From contig LSNO01000116.1 of assembly GCA_002082305.1 (NCBI GenBank), forward strand, positions 1 to 64,000: a stretch of DNA of 64,000 nucleotides, given 5' to 3'. Position numbers and translations under genes: made by a program. This document shows positions 28,340 through 37,428 of this stretch, one piece after another. The DNA comes from SAR324 cluster bacterium SAR324-CTD7B (GTDB lineage Bacteria; SAR324; NAC60-12). The notes beneath the pieces were generated by a model. It made no database searches and was not told the DNA's origin. It worked only from the letters and a program-made list of their open reading frames with translations. Position 1 is the first letter of the stretch. Every line of letters begins with the position of its first letter.

Positions 28340-29128
28340 TTACCTGACCAGATTGTTAGTATTTTTAAGCATTTCATCAGCAGACTGGATAGCCTTGGAG
28401 TTCACCTCATAAGCCCGCTGGGCAGTAATCATATTCACCATTTCTTCAACAAGGGACACATTTGAACGTTCTAAAAATCCCTGTGTGAGAGATCCCATGT
28501 TACTTGATCCAGGAGCATCAACGATTGCATTTCCTGATGCCGGAGTTGAAAGAAAGAGATTTTTACCAATTGGGGTCAGGCCTGCTGGGTTTTGAAAGCG
28601 TGCTAACTGAATGCTGCCAAGTGCCTCAGGCAAGTTTTCATCTCGCAAAAATATTGATACAGTCCCATCTAAACCGATTTGAACTTTTCTGGTATCTGCA
28701 GGAATATTAATTTCTGGATCCATCAGCATTCCGTCATTTGTCACCAAGCGCCCCATTCCGTCTATATTGAAATGGCCGTCTCTGGAATATGCGATGATTC
28801 CATTTGGTTGGAGAATTTGAAAAAATCCCATTCCGTCAATACTCAAATCCAGGTCATTACCGGTGTTTTCCATGTTGCCCTGTGTATGTACCTTATCAAT
28901 GCTGACGTACTTAACACCATGTCCTACATGTATTCCTACCGGAACTTGGGTGGAAACTGAAGATGGAACCCCGGCGCTGCGTTCATTGTAATACAGTAAA
29001 TCCTGAAACTGGACCTTACTCTTTTTAAAACCTGTGGTGTTGACGTTTGCCAGGTTGTTGGCAGTTGTATCGATGTTTCTCTGTTGGGCCTGCATTCCGG
29101 TTGCAGCTGTATAAAGTGCACGCATCAT
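28340..29128 (-). CDS. flgG: Flagellar distal rod protein FlgG
   Basis: FlgG builds the distal rod of the flagellar basal body. The N-terminal rod signature is MRALYTAATGMQAQQRNIDT followed by ANNLANVNTTGFKKSKVQFQ. The C-terminal signature ends SNVSLVEEMVNMITAQRAYE with VNSKAIQSADEMLKNTNNL. The length of 262 aa is standard. It follows flgF by 62 bases. Confidence 0.97.
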   Translation of the reverse strand: MMRALYTAATGMQAQQRNIDTTANNLANVNTTGFKKSKVQFQDLLYYNERSAGVPSSVSTQVPVGIHVGHGVKYVSIDKVHTQGNMENTGNDLDLSIDGMGFFQILQPNGIIAYSRDGHFNIDGMGRLVTNDGMLMDPEINIPADTRKVQIGLDGTVSIFLRDENLPEALGSIQLARFQNPAGLTPIGKNLFLSTPASGNAIVDAPGSSNMGSLTQGFLERSNVSLVEEMVNMITAQRAYEVNSKAIQSADEMLKNTNNLVR

Positions 29129-29190
29129 AAGCGAAAAACTCCTGTATCAGTATATTAAATAATTAGGTTTATATTTTCGTAAATGTCAAA

Positions 29191-29961
29191 TTATGACTGA
29201 ACCAGGCTGATTGCTTTCTCATCTAATCTGTCGATTCTTGAAAGCGCCTTGTGTACCGATTCATAGGCTCGTGTTGCAGTTATCATACGGGTCATTTCGA
29301 GCATGCTGTTCACATTTGAATCTTCAAGCATACCCTGTCTGAGTTTGATTTCATCTGAAGCAACCGGCAAATCATTGCTGTTGACAGGGGCAAAAAATCC
29401 CTGTCCCAGTTTCTGCAATTGGTCCTGATTACGGAAACGTACCAGACGGAAACTGTCAGCAATTATTCCATCGACGCTAAGTAGCCCGCTTTCGCTGACA
29501 TCAATTGAACCTTCTTTAATGGTGATTACGCCATTTTCCCCCAAAACCGGATAACCGTCATTTGTGACAATACGACCTGTCGAATCGAGTTGAAAATTGC
29601 CGGCCCGGGTAAAACGCTCACCCTGAGGAGTAGAAATTGTGAAAAAACCTTCGTTTGAAATTGCAAAATCAAGATTGTTTCCTGTAGAACGCATTCGTCC
29701 GGGTTCAAAATTCTTCCCTACCTCATCTACAACGACTGCGGATTTGTCCATTCCTACATAGTCATCAAGATATTCATGAGACAAGAAACGCTCTTCCAGT
29801 GATTCCGGAGCAATGCGTTGGACGTTGGAAAGAACCTCCCTGAAAGACGGCTGATCTTCCTTGAAACCGACTGTGTTGACGTTTGCCAGATTGTTTGAAA
29901 CAGTTTCCATTTTATGTTCGATAACACCTGCCGCCTGAACAAGGCTGGTAATGCCACTCAT
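29191..29961 (-). CDS. flgF: Flagellar proximal rod protein FlgF
   Basis: A rod-family paralog of FlgG with the same termini: VIEHKMETVSNNLANVNTVG at the N-terminus and MLEMTRMITATRAYESVHKA at the C-terminus. Position directly upstream of flgG and length (256 aa) identify it as FlgF. It is the first gene of the cluster and is divergent from glnA, with about 340 bases between the two starts. Confidence 0.94.
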   Translation of the reverse strand: MSGITSLVQAAGVIEHKMETVSNNLANVNTVGFKEDQPSFREVLSNVQRIAPESLEERFLSHEYLDDYVGMDKSAVVVDEVGKNFEPGRMRSTGNNLDFAISNEGFFTISTPQGERFTRAGNFQLDSTGRIVTNDGYPVLGENGVITIKEGSIDVSESGLLSVDGIIADSFRLVRFRNQDQLQKLGQGFFAPVNSNDLPVASDEIKLRQGMLEDSNVNSMLEMTRMITATRAYESVHKALSRIDRLDEKAISLVQS

Positions 29962-30149
29962 AAGGTATCCGAATATTGTAGATTTTGGTTTTTAATGAAC
30001 TTTTAGCTGCTTTGATCAAAGCAAGCAATATACCAGAACGGCTGCTGATTTTTGCTTTAGAGTTGATGGAACTTTATATTCTAACCGAATGCTCAGCTCA
30101 CAATTGATAATACTATTTGATTAAATTTTATGCAGTTGCCTAAAATTAA

Positions 30150-30165
30150 TGCAAATCTAATTGCA
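30150..30165 (+). promoter_or_regulatory. TGCAA-N6-TTGCA dyad upstream of the glnA promoter
   Basis: An inverted repeat, TGCAA (30150-30154) and TTGCA (30161-30165), lies 42 bases upstream of the sigma-54-like element. Size and arms recall an NtrC enhancer site (TGCAC...GTGCA), although the core differs. Confidence 0.4.
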
Positions 30166-30206
30166 ATAATATATTAAAAAATGTACAATATCAGTGAGAT
30201 GATTTG

Positions 30207-30221
30207 TGGCTTGGTATTTGC
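30207..30221 (+). promoter_or_regulatory. Sigma-54 (RpoN) promoter candidate for glnA
   Basis: The element TGGCTTGGTATTTGC has GG at -24 and GC at -12 in exact register with the consensus TGGCACG-N4-TTGC. Ten of the eleven or so conserved positions that matter most (TGGC, G, TTGC) are present and only the AC of GGCAC is changed. It predicts a start near 30233 and a leader of about 70 bases for glnA. Confidence 0.65.
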
Positions 30222-30301
30222 CTCTAGTGACAGGTTATATTATTTTTAAACCGTATGATTGCGGTTAATTTTTTTAATTTATAGAAAGGAAGGATTGGGT
30301 T

Positions 30302-31711
30302 ATGACTACGCCGAAAGAGATTGTTGAATTTGCAAAACAAAATGATGTTGAAATGGTGGATTTGAAATTCATCGATTTTCTGGGAACATGGCAGCATTTT
30401 ACAGTACCAGTTTCAGAACTCAATGAAGAGATGCTGGATGAAGGTCGAATGTTCGATGGCTCCAGTATTCGTTGTTGGCAGACCATTGACAATAGCGACA
30501 TGAAAGTTGTGCCGGATTTGGATACTGTAAAAATGGATCCATTCTATGAAGTTGCGACAATGTCTATCATTTGTGATATTAAAGATCCTGTTACCGGTGA
30601 AGGTTACACTCGGGATCCACGAAGTGTAACTAAAAAGGCAGAAAATTATCTGATTTCAACTGGAATTGGTGACACAATTTTCGTAGGTCCGGAAGCAGAA
30701 TTTTTTATGTTTGATGACGTAAGATATGCACAAGGTCCGGAAGGCGGATTCTATTCAATTGATTCTCCGGAATGTCCCTGGAACACAGGTGTTGAAGAAG
30801 TTGGTGGAAACAAAGCTTACAAAATTGGACACAAGTCAGGTTATTTCCCGGCGGCTCCTTTTGATCAGGACCGTGACATAAGAGCGGAGATGGTTTTGGC
30901 GATGCAGGAACTGGGTCTGACAATAGAAGCGCAACACCATGAGGTAGCTCCTGCACAACATGAAATTGATTTTAAATTTGACACTATGCTGAAGACAGCT
31001 GACATGCTGCAGCATTTCAAATACGTAGTGCGTAATGTTGCTCAAGAATATGGCAAAACCGCCACTTTCATGCCGAAACCTATGTTTGCGGATAACGGGA
31101 GTGGAATGCATACGCATCAGTCGATTTGGAAGGATGGACAACCCTTGTTTGCAGGAGATCAGTATGCAGGGTTGAGTGAAATGGCTTTATACTACATCGG
31201 AGGTATTCTCAAACATGCTCCTGCTTTAGCTGCGTTCACAAACCCATTAACAAACTCTTACAAACGTCTCGTACCCGGTTTTGAAGCACCAATAAATCTG
31301 GCATATTCTAACCGTAACCGCTCGGCAACTATCAGGATTCCAGTTGCAGATTCACCAAAAGGCCGACGGATTGAGTACCGTTGTCCGGATTCAGGAGCCA
31401 ATGCCTATTTTGCCTTTCCTGCAATAATGATGGCCGGACTGGATGGAGTTCAAAATAAAATTGATCCGGGAGAGCCGATGGATGTAAATATTTATGATCT
31501 TCCACCGGAAAAACTGAACAAAATTGGTAAGATGCCGAGTTCGCTCAATGAAGCTCTGGATGCTTTGAAGAATGACCATGAATTCTTACTCAAAGGTGAA
31601 GTTTTTACGAAAGATGTGATTGAATACTGGTTGGACTGGAAAATGGAAGAAGTCAGGGCCATTGACTCACGTCCACATCCACATGAGTTCGAGTTGTATT
31701 ACCACTATTAA
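30302..31711 (+). CDS. glnA: Glutamine synthetase type I
   Basis: Ligates ammonium to glutamate with ATP hydrolysis, the entry point of nitrogen assimilation; cytoplasmic dodecamer. Family motifs are MFDGSSIRCWQ, VGPEAEFFMFD, the ATP loop FMPKPMFADNGSGMHTHQSI, and NRSATIRIP. Tyr398 in NIYDLPPEK is the conserved adenylylation site of the GSI-beta type. The length of 469 aa matches E. coli. AGGAAGGA lies just upstream of the ATG as ribosome binding site. The sigma-54-like promoter upstream and glnE downstream fit nitrogen-status control at both transcription and activity level. Confidence 0.98.
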   Translation: MTTPKEIVEFAKQNDVEMVDLKFIDFLGTWQHFTVPVSELNEEMLDEGRMFDGSSIRCWQTIDNSDMKVVPDLDTVKMDPFYEVATMSIICDIKDPVTGEGYTRDPRSVTKKAENYLISTGIGDTIFVGPEAEFFMFDDVRYAQGPEGGFYSIDSPECPWNTGVEEVGGNKAYKIGHKSGYFPAAPFDQDRDIRAEMVLAMQELGLTIEAQHHEVAPAQHEIDFKFDTMLKTADMLQHFKYVVRNVAQEYGKTATFMPKPMFADNGSGMHTHQSIWKDGQPLFAGDQYAGLSEMALYYIGGILKHAPALAAFTNPLTNSYKRLVPGFEAPINLAYSNRNRSATIRIPVADSPKGRRIEYRCPDSGANAYFAFPAIMMAGLDGVQNKIDPGEPMDVNIYDLPPEKLNKIGKMPSSLNEALDALKNDHEFLLKGEVFTKDVIEYWLDWKMEEVRAIDSRPHPHEFELYYHY

Positions 31712-31723
31712 TCTGTTTATTTT

Positions 31724-31747
31724 GTGGGAGTTTTCTTTCGCTCCCAC
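31724..31747 (+). other. Hairpin downstream of glnA
   Basis: GTGGGAG (31724-31730) and CTCCCAC (31741-31747) form a perfect 7-bp stem with a 10-base T/C-rich loop, 12 bases after the glnA stop. No T-run follows on the plus strand, so it is more likely an mRNA-stabilising or Rho-assisted 3' hairpin than a full intrinsic terminator. Confidence 0.5.
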
Positions 31748-31984
31748 GAACCTCAATATTATTGCCATTCATTTTTCCTCCCAATAAGACCTTGTTCTGA
31801 ATCTCGAATTCGGATCAAAGGCAAATGACAAAATAGAAAATTTGCTTGAGTACAGGTAGCACCGCCAACTTAATACGGATGCAGATCCTTGAAGCGAGCG
31901 TCTCTAAGTTTTGTTTCTATCGGACATTAGCTTGTACCAAAGAGGTGTTTTTTATTTCTGACGAGTACCTGATTATGCTAAACT

Positions 31985-34900
31985 GTGCTCACACATAAAA
32001 CCAAAAATAAATTTAACGTGACACTCAACGACTGGGTTACAAATCTCTTTCCATTGTCAAAGGACAAGGACTGGAAAGCCATTTTGCAGGAATCTTCTGC
32101 GCCATTCACTTCCGAATCTGCAAAACGTCTTGTGGGCCTGTTGGAAGGAAGCTTAGCTATTTTCGAAAATGAAACTCAGCTTGCTCAGTACCTCCCTATT
32201 TTGCTTTCCTCCGGAACACCTGAAGCAGCTTTGACCCAGCTGCATGATTTTGCAGATGCTTTCCGGAACAAGTTCTCAAGTAATTTTGATTGGAGCCGCC
32301 CTGACACAGGAGCTTTGCTGTACATATTCGGGCGCAGTAATTTTCTCGCAAATCGCTTAAAACGAAATCCTCAACTTGCTGTAGGATTATTGGAGTCCCC
32401 TTTTCTTTTACGAAAAAAGGATTTAAAAGTGATGGAAAATGAACTCCGGACGCGTCTGAATTTGCAGACCGAGTATTCTTTGCTTGAGTTTAAAAATATT
32501 TTACGACGTTACAAATATGAAGAATTTCTACGGATAACAGTTCGTGATTTGGCACAACTATGTCCATTTAAAGAAACTTTGGAGGAACTCTCAGCGATCG
32601 CAATTTGTTGTTTGCGGGTAGCAATATCAGGAATTACGAATCACGAATTGGAAATTTCTAACTATTCAATTTCCAGTTCAATTCCGGATTCATCTGTAGC
32701 AACAAATCGAGAATCTTCTCAATCTTCAAAGGAGTCTCCTCAACAGCTGTTCCCATTTATGATTTTGGGTATGGGTAAATTGGGCGGAAACGAACTAAAT
32801 TACTCATCTGATCTTGATTTGATTTTCATACATGACAACGAACCTCTCACTGGAGATACGGAACGTGATTATAAACTACGGATGAAAGCAGCAAGAATAT
32901 TGATAGAGGTAATGTCAGAGGTCACTGACGAAGGGTTTCTCGCTCGCATGGATATGCGATTGCGCCCAGGAGGAGAGCGTGCACCTTTGGTTCAGTCCTT
33001 AGATGAGATGGAATATTATTATACTGTAAGTGGGGAGTTATGGGAGCGCCAATCTCTAATCAAAGCAGTACCAGTAGCAGGAACAAAACAGTTAGGAAAA
33101 GATGTAATGAATATGATCACCCCTTTCGTTTTTCGTAGTTTGCTGGACGAAGGAGTATTGCGTGATGTGGAAAAAGTGAAGAAGCGTATCGAAGAGGAAC
33201 ATCTGCGTGAAAGTTTTTTGAATGTAAAATTAGGTATAGGAGGAATTCGTGAAATTGAATTTTTTGTGCAGACTTTTCAACTTTTGTATGGTGGCGGAAA
33301 CAAACAACTTCGCCTAGCAGGAACATTGCAGGTTTTGCAACAATTGCGTCAATCAGAGTTAATACCGAAACAGGATGCAGATACTCTGGAAAAAGCATAT
33401 TTCTTCTTGCGTAGAGTGGAGCATCATCTTCAACTGCGTGAGGAACAACAAACTCACACTTTAGCTTCAGACATTGTACAACAACATGCAATTGCAAGAA
33501 ATTTAGGTTACAACGAATTTGACATAGAAAAAGCCCATCAACACTTTCTGAGTGATTTGAAAGATGTAATGGGTGGAGTTCGTGCTATTTTTAGTGGATT
33601 ATTCAGCAGTAAACACCTGGAAATTGAAGCTGCTATCCACAACTGTGCACGTATTCAAAACTTTACTGAAGAGGAGCAGCGGTTTATTGAATCTTTCTCA
33701 CAGCAACTGGCCCCGCTTATGAGTGAGAGTACAAAAAATCGCTTTCAGCGTTTGTTTGAATCCATCAAGGGGAAAATTGGTTGCTATCGCAAATTGTCTG
33801 TGCATCCTTCTGCGCTTTCACGCTTGACTAGAATTGCTGAAACCAGCGAAATGCTTTGGAATTATTTGCTTAATCACCTGGAATTATTAGAACAACTGGA
33901 CAATTCTACAATGGAAATATCAGTAGAAAAATGGACAGATCAACTCGAAGAAAATATCCAAAGCTGCGCTGAAAATGAAGAAGAAGAAATTGATCAGTTA
34001 AGACAATTCAAGCACACTACTACGTTTCTGCTTGGAAGTGCGGAAATGGAAGGCGTCCTTTCCTACGAACGAACCAGAATAGCCCTGACTTTACTAGCGG
34101 AAGTTATTGTGCAAGCCGCTTTTCGTTTGTCACAAAAATGGTTAACTCAACGTTATGGCAAGGTCCTGAATTCCATGGATGAATCCGGACAGTTTGCAAT
34201 TATAGGTTTAGGTAAACTGGGAGGAAGAGAATTAACCTATCACTCAGATCTCGACTTGATTTTTATTTATTCCGGCGAGGGAACTACAAGTGGTCCACGA
34301 GTCATTGGAGCACAGGAATATTGGGTAAAATTGATTCAACGCTTAATTTCCTGCCTTTCTACTATTACTAGTTCCGGTTATGCCTATAAACTTGATGCAC
34401 GCCTTCGTCCATCCGGGAAAGCTGGTGTTTTGGTGACACATTTAAATCAGTATCTCAAATACCATGAAACATCACAACCCTGGGAACATCAGGTGCTGAT
34501 CAAAGGGCGGGTTATTGGAGGGAGTGGTGAAGTAGAATGGTATCAAAAAGTGGAAGAAGGAATACGCAGTGCTGTATATGATTGGATTCCTCCGTCTGAT
34601 ATGAATGCACAAATAAATTATTTACGGCGGCGCAAAGAACTGGAACTGTCAGGAGAAAAAGATAATCGTCGTAACATCAAAGAAGGTAAAGGAGGATTAT
34701 TGGATATTGAATATCTGACGCAGGCACTTCAGTTGAAATTTGGCAGCAGTTTTCCTCAATTGCAGAACCCTAAAACCATGGAAGTGCTGCCTGAGCTTGG
34801 AAAACTGGCTTTGCTAAAAAAAGAAGAAGCCAAAAGTTTGCAATATAATTACAAAATGTTGAGACTAATAGAAAATGGACTGCGGTTGATCTATGACGAA

Positions 34901-35047
34901 TCAACGGATTTGCTTGATTTTGAAAAAGTTCAGGAAGACACTATACTCAAACTACTGAAACATCATGGCTACGAAGTCTCAAATTTGCGTGACACAGTGG
35001 AAACATCTACACAAAATGTTAGAGAAATTTATCTAAAATATTTTTGA
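31985..35047 (+). CDS. glnE: Glutamine synthetase adenylyltransferase/deadenylase
   Basis: A bifunctional enzyme that attaches and removes AMP at GlnA Tyr398 in response to PII and glutamine. Two nucleotidyltransferase cores are present: GMGKLGGNELNYSSDLDLIF near residue 262 (deadenylase half) and GLGKLGGRELTYHSDLDLIF near residue 740 (adenylyltransferase half). Both keep GS/GG...DxD. Also visible are MRLRPGGERAPLV and LDARLRPSGKAGVLV. At 1020 aa it is a little longer than E. coli GlnE, with a Ser/Glu-rich insert at ~222-255. The start is a GTG; a second GTG at 32020 is possible. About 270 bases separate it from glnA. Confidence 0.96.
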   Translation: MLTHKTKNKFNVTLNDWVTNLFPLSKDKDWKAILQESSAPFTSESAKRLVGLLEGSLAIFENETQLAQYLPILLSSGTPEAALTQLHDFADAFRNKFSSNFDWSRPDTGALLYIFGRSNFLANRLKRNPQLAVGLLESPFLLRKKDLKVMENELRTRLNLQTEYSLLEFKNILRRYKYEEFLRITVRDLAQLCPFKETLEELSAIAICCLRVAISGITNHELEISNYSISSSIPDSSVATNRESSQSSKESPQQLFPFMILGMGKLGGNELNYSSDLDLIFIHDNEPLTGDTERDYKLRMKAARILIEVMSEVTDEGFLARMDMRLRPGGERAPLVQSLDEMEYYYTVSGELWERQSLIKAVPVAGTKQLGKDVMNMITPFVFRSLLDEGVLRDVEKVKKRIEEEHLRESFLNVKLGIGGIREIEFFVQTFQLLYGGGNKQLRLAGTLQVLQQLRQSELIPKQDADTLEKAYFFLRRVEHHLQLREEQQTHTLASDIVQQHAIARNLGYNEFDIEKAHQHFLSDLKDVMGGVRAIFSGLFSSKHLEIEAAIHNCARIQNFTEEEQRFIESFSQQLAPLMSESTKNRFQRLFESIKGKIGCYRKLSVHPSALSRLTRIAETSEMLWNYLLNHLELLEQLDNSTMEISVEKWTDQLEENIQSCAENEEEEIDQLRQFKHTTTFLLGSAEMEGVLSYERTRIALTLLAEVIVQAAFRLSQKWLTQRYGKVLNSMDESGQFAIIGLGKLGGRELTYHSDLDLIFIYSGEGTTSGPRVIGAQEYWVKLIQRLISCLSTITSSGYAYKLDARLRPSGKAGVLVTHLNQYLKYHETSQPWEHQVLIKGRVIGGSGEVEWYQKVEEGIRSAVYDWIPPSDMNAQINYLRRRKELELSGEKDNRRNIKEGKGGLLDIEYLTQALQLKFGSSFPQLQNPKTMEVLPELGKLALLKKEEAKSLQYNYKMLRLIENGLRLIYDESTDLLDFEKVQEDTILKLLKHHGYEVSNLRDTVETSTQNVREIYLKYF

Positions 35048-35425
35048 TATTGTAACTGGCATTTTTGATAGTTAAATATGCAAAAAAGATAGCCTCTTTT
35101 AAAGTGGTGATAATACTGCTCTGTAGTTTTATAGTTTGCCTTGCGGAAAAACTTTTTGCATCGATTATTAATTGTTGTAATTTCAGCAGATAGAATTTGA
35201 TTAACTTATAATTTAATATATTTGGTTTTTTACGATTCATTATTAGAATAACTATATAATTAATCGAACTAATATCTTCAAAAAGATTATTATGAATAAC
35301 TATATAATTAATCAATTACAAAAGCAGCCGATACGGAGGCTTTTAGAAATGATATATAATTAATCAAACTAAATATATTAACTATATATTTAATCAAAAT
35401 ATCACTATTACAAAATATTTACTAT
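35048..35425. repeat. A+T-rich region with repeated ACTATATAATTAATCRA motif upstream of recN
   Basis: The 378-base gap between glnE and recN holds no supported gene. It contains four close copies of a 17-base motif: 35251-35267, 35299-35315, 35351-35367 and 35381-35397, all in direct orientation with intervals of 48, 52 and 30 bases. A looser copy begins at 35204. ACTATATG at 35421 abuts the recN start. Such arrays can be operators for a DNA-damage or other regulator, iteron-like elements, or curved DNA. Confidence 0.7.
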
Positions 35426-37135
35426 ATGTTGTTACAGCTGAGAATAGAAAATTTCGCAACGATCAGTGAACTGGAAGTAGAGTTTACAAGAGGTTTTTCC
35501 ATCCTCACAGGTGAAACCGGAGCAGGTAAGTCAATTATGATTGATGCTATTTTGCTTGTACTTGGTCATCGAGGTGATCCAGGCATGATCCGAACAGGTA
35601 AGGAACTGGCTGAAGTTGAAGGGATATTTTCTGTACCAGAAAATCCAGTTAATGGTGAGCAGTTCAATATTCGGAAAGAACTGGAACTGACTGGTATTAA
35701 TCTGGATGATGAATTAATTGTTCGTTGTATTGTTTCTCGTAAAGGTCGTCAAAAAAGATATATAAACGGAGTATCAGTAACTGCGGATTTCCTAAAAAGT
35801 ATAGGCCGTAAATTAATCAATATTCATGGACAGCACGATAATCAATCTTTGCTGCAGGTTTCATCCCACTTGGATTTTCTTGATGGTTTTGGTCAATTGA
35901 TCCCTTTACGTCAACAAGTGACGGAAGCTTTTCAGGCTTTGCAATCAGCAAAAAAAGAACAGCTATCACTGCAAAAGCGATTTGCTGATCGTGCAGTTCG
36001 TATTGATGAGCTAAAGGAAATTATTGCAGACTTGAACGAATTAAATTTCCAGCCTACAGAAGAAAATGAACTTAGAAAAGAAGAGAACCGGCTAACACAT
36101 GTAGAAAAACTATTAGTGCTTTTGGGACAGGTTCGGTCTCGACTCAATGAAGCGGACGGATCAGTAATAGAGCAATTGGAATTGTCACGAAAACTTTTGG
36201 GTGAAGCAGAACAGATAGATTCTGAATGCTCGAAAATACTTTCTGGAATTGAAACAGCTCTTTTTCAGATTGAAGACAGTTACCAAGAACTGGTTCAATA
36301 CAGCGACAAAGTAGAAGATGATCCTGAACGTCTGGCATGGATAAATGAGAGACTCAGTCGAATACAGCATTATACTCGTAAATATAGGTTGGACAATGCT
36401 GATGAACTGTTGACACTGTTTGAAGATTCAAAGCAGGAATTGGATTCACTCGAACACCTTGATGAGAATGAGCAGGAGATTTGCGAAAAGATAGAGCAGT
36501 TGAGGAATCAAACGCAAAAGTTTGCTGAACTTCTCTCCAGGAAGCGGCATAATGCGGCAAAAAAAATGGACAAGGCAATTGTTGATGAATTACGTCAATT
36601 GGGGATGGAAAAGGCACGTTTTGAAACTCATATTGTTTCAGCTTCATTTGCGGAAAACCGTGAGGCATGCACAACTAAGGGGATTGATCAGGTTGAATTT
36701 CTGCTGACTGTCAATCCAGGACAGGATATGCGCAGTCTTGTAAAAGTTGCTTCCGGAGGAGAATTATCACGTATAATGCTGGCACTTAAAACAGTTCTTA
36801 CATCACTGGACTCAGTTGAAATATTGATTTTTGATGAAGTTGATACTGGAATCAGCGGAGGGATTGCAGAAATTGTGGGACAAAAATTACATTCACTTGG
36901 AGAGAGGCACCAGACTTTGTGCGTAACACATCTTCCGCAGATTGCAGCTTTTGCAGAGCATCATTATTTTGTCAGCAAGCATCTGACTGATAATGAGACT
37001 TATACAAAAATAAAACTTCTCAACACTGAGAATGAAAGGATCCGGGCTCTTGCCGATTTAATTGGCGGGCAGGAAATCACAGAGCAAACCTTGGAACTGG
37101 CACAGGAAATGTTGCAAAGTTTTCAAATAAAATAA
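35426..37135 (+). CDS. recN: DNA repair ATPase RecN
   Basis: An SMC-like ATPase that acts early at double-strand breaks. The N-terminal half-site is LRIENFATISELEVEF, with Walker A LTGETGAGKSIMIDAI and the RecN motif INIHGQHDNQSLL. A coiled coil spans ~155-370. The C-terminal half carries the ABC signature VASGGELSRIMLAL and Walker B EILIFDEVDTGISGG. The length of 569 aa is standard. Its start lies at the end of the 17-base repeat array, which may control it; recN is SOS-induced in many bacteria. Confidence 0.97.
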   Translation: MLLQLRIENFATISELEVEFTRGFSILTGETGAGKSIMIDAILLVLGHRGDPGMIRTGKELAEVEGIFSVPENPVNGEQFNIRKELELTGINLDDELIVRCIVSRKGRQKRYINGVSVTADFLKSIGRKLINIHGQHDNQSLLQVSSHLDFLDGFGQLIPLRQQVTEAFQALQSAKKEQLSLQKRFADRAVRIDELKEIIADLNELNFQPTEENELRKEENRLTHVEKLLVLLGQVRSRLNEADGSVIEQLELSRKLLGEAEQIDSECSKILSGIETALFQIEDSYQELVQYSDKVEDDPERLAWINERLSRIQHYTRKYRLDNADELLTLFEDSKQELDSLEHLDENEQEICEKIEQLRNQTQKFAELLSRKRHNAAKKMDKAIVDELRQLGMEKARFETHIVSASFAENREACTTKGIDQVEFLLTVNPGQDMRSLVKVASGGELSRIMLALKTVLTSLDSVEILIFDEVDTGISGGIAEIVGQKLHSLGERHQTLCVTHLPQIAAFAEHHYFVSKHLTDNETYTKIKLLNTENERIRALADLIGGQEITEQTLELAQEMLQSFQIK

Positions 37136-37342
37136 TTTTTTGCAGACAAATAATGGAACCTTTAGCGAAGTTAACAATTGGAATAAAACCATAGCTGCAT
37201 TTCAGGGAGCAGAAAAATAAATAATTTAAAAACAATACTATATGTGTCAGTTTTTGGTGATATTGCAGTTATTATCTTGCAGTTCATGTTTTTCAAAAGG
37301 GCAGCTTATATTTGCTTTTCTAATAGATAATTCAACAAAAAA

Positions 37343-37370
37343 CTTGCACACGCTTTTCCCCTCCCATAAT
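37343..37370 (+). promoter_or_regulatory. Heat-shock (sigma-32-like) promoter candidate for clpP
   Basis: CTTGCA (37343-37348), 13 bases, then TCCCATAAT (37362-37370). This matches the E. coli sigma-32 consensus CTTGAA-N13-CCCCATnT apart from one base in each box. It lies about 60 bases before the clpP start, and clpP is a classic heat-shock gene. Confidence 0.5.
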
Positions 37371-37428
37371 TTGGTAGAAGAGCTAATTAATAGATAAAAA
37401 CTCAAGTATGACTTCACAGGAACAATAA

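Noticed and set aside
31724-31747. Hairpin after glnA as a Rho-independent terminator
   Set aside because: A good stem but no T-run follows on the plus strand, so it is kept only as a 3' hairpin.
37237-37399. Frame of about 50 codons upstream of clpP
   Set aside because: No ribosome binding site, and it runs through the heat-shock-like promoter; looks like chance.
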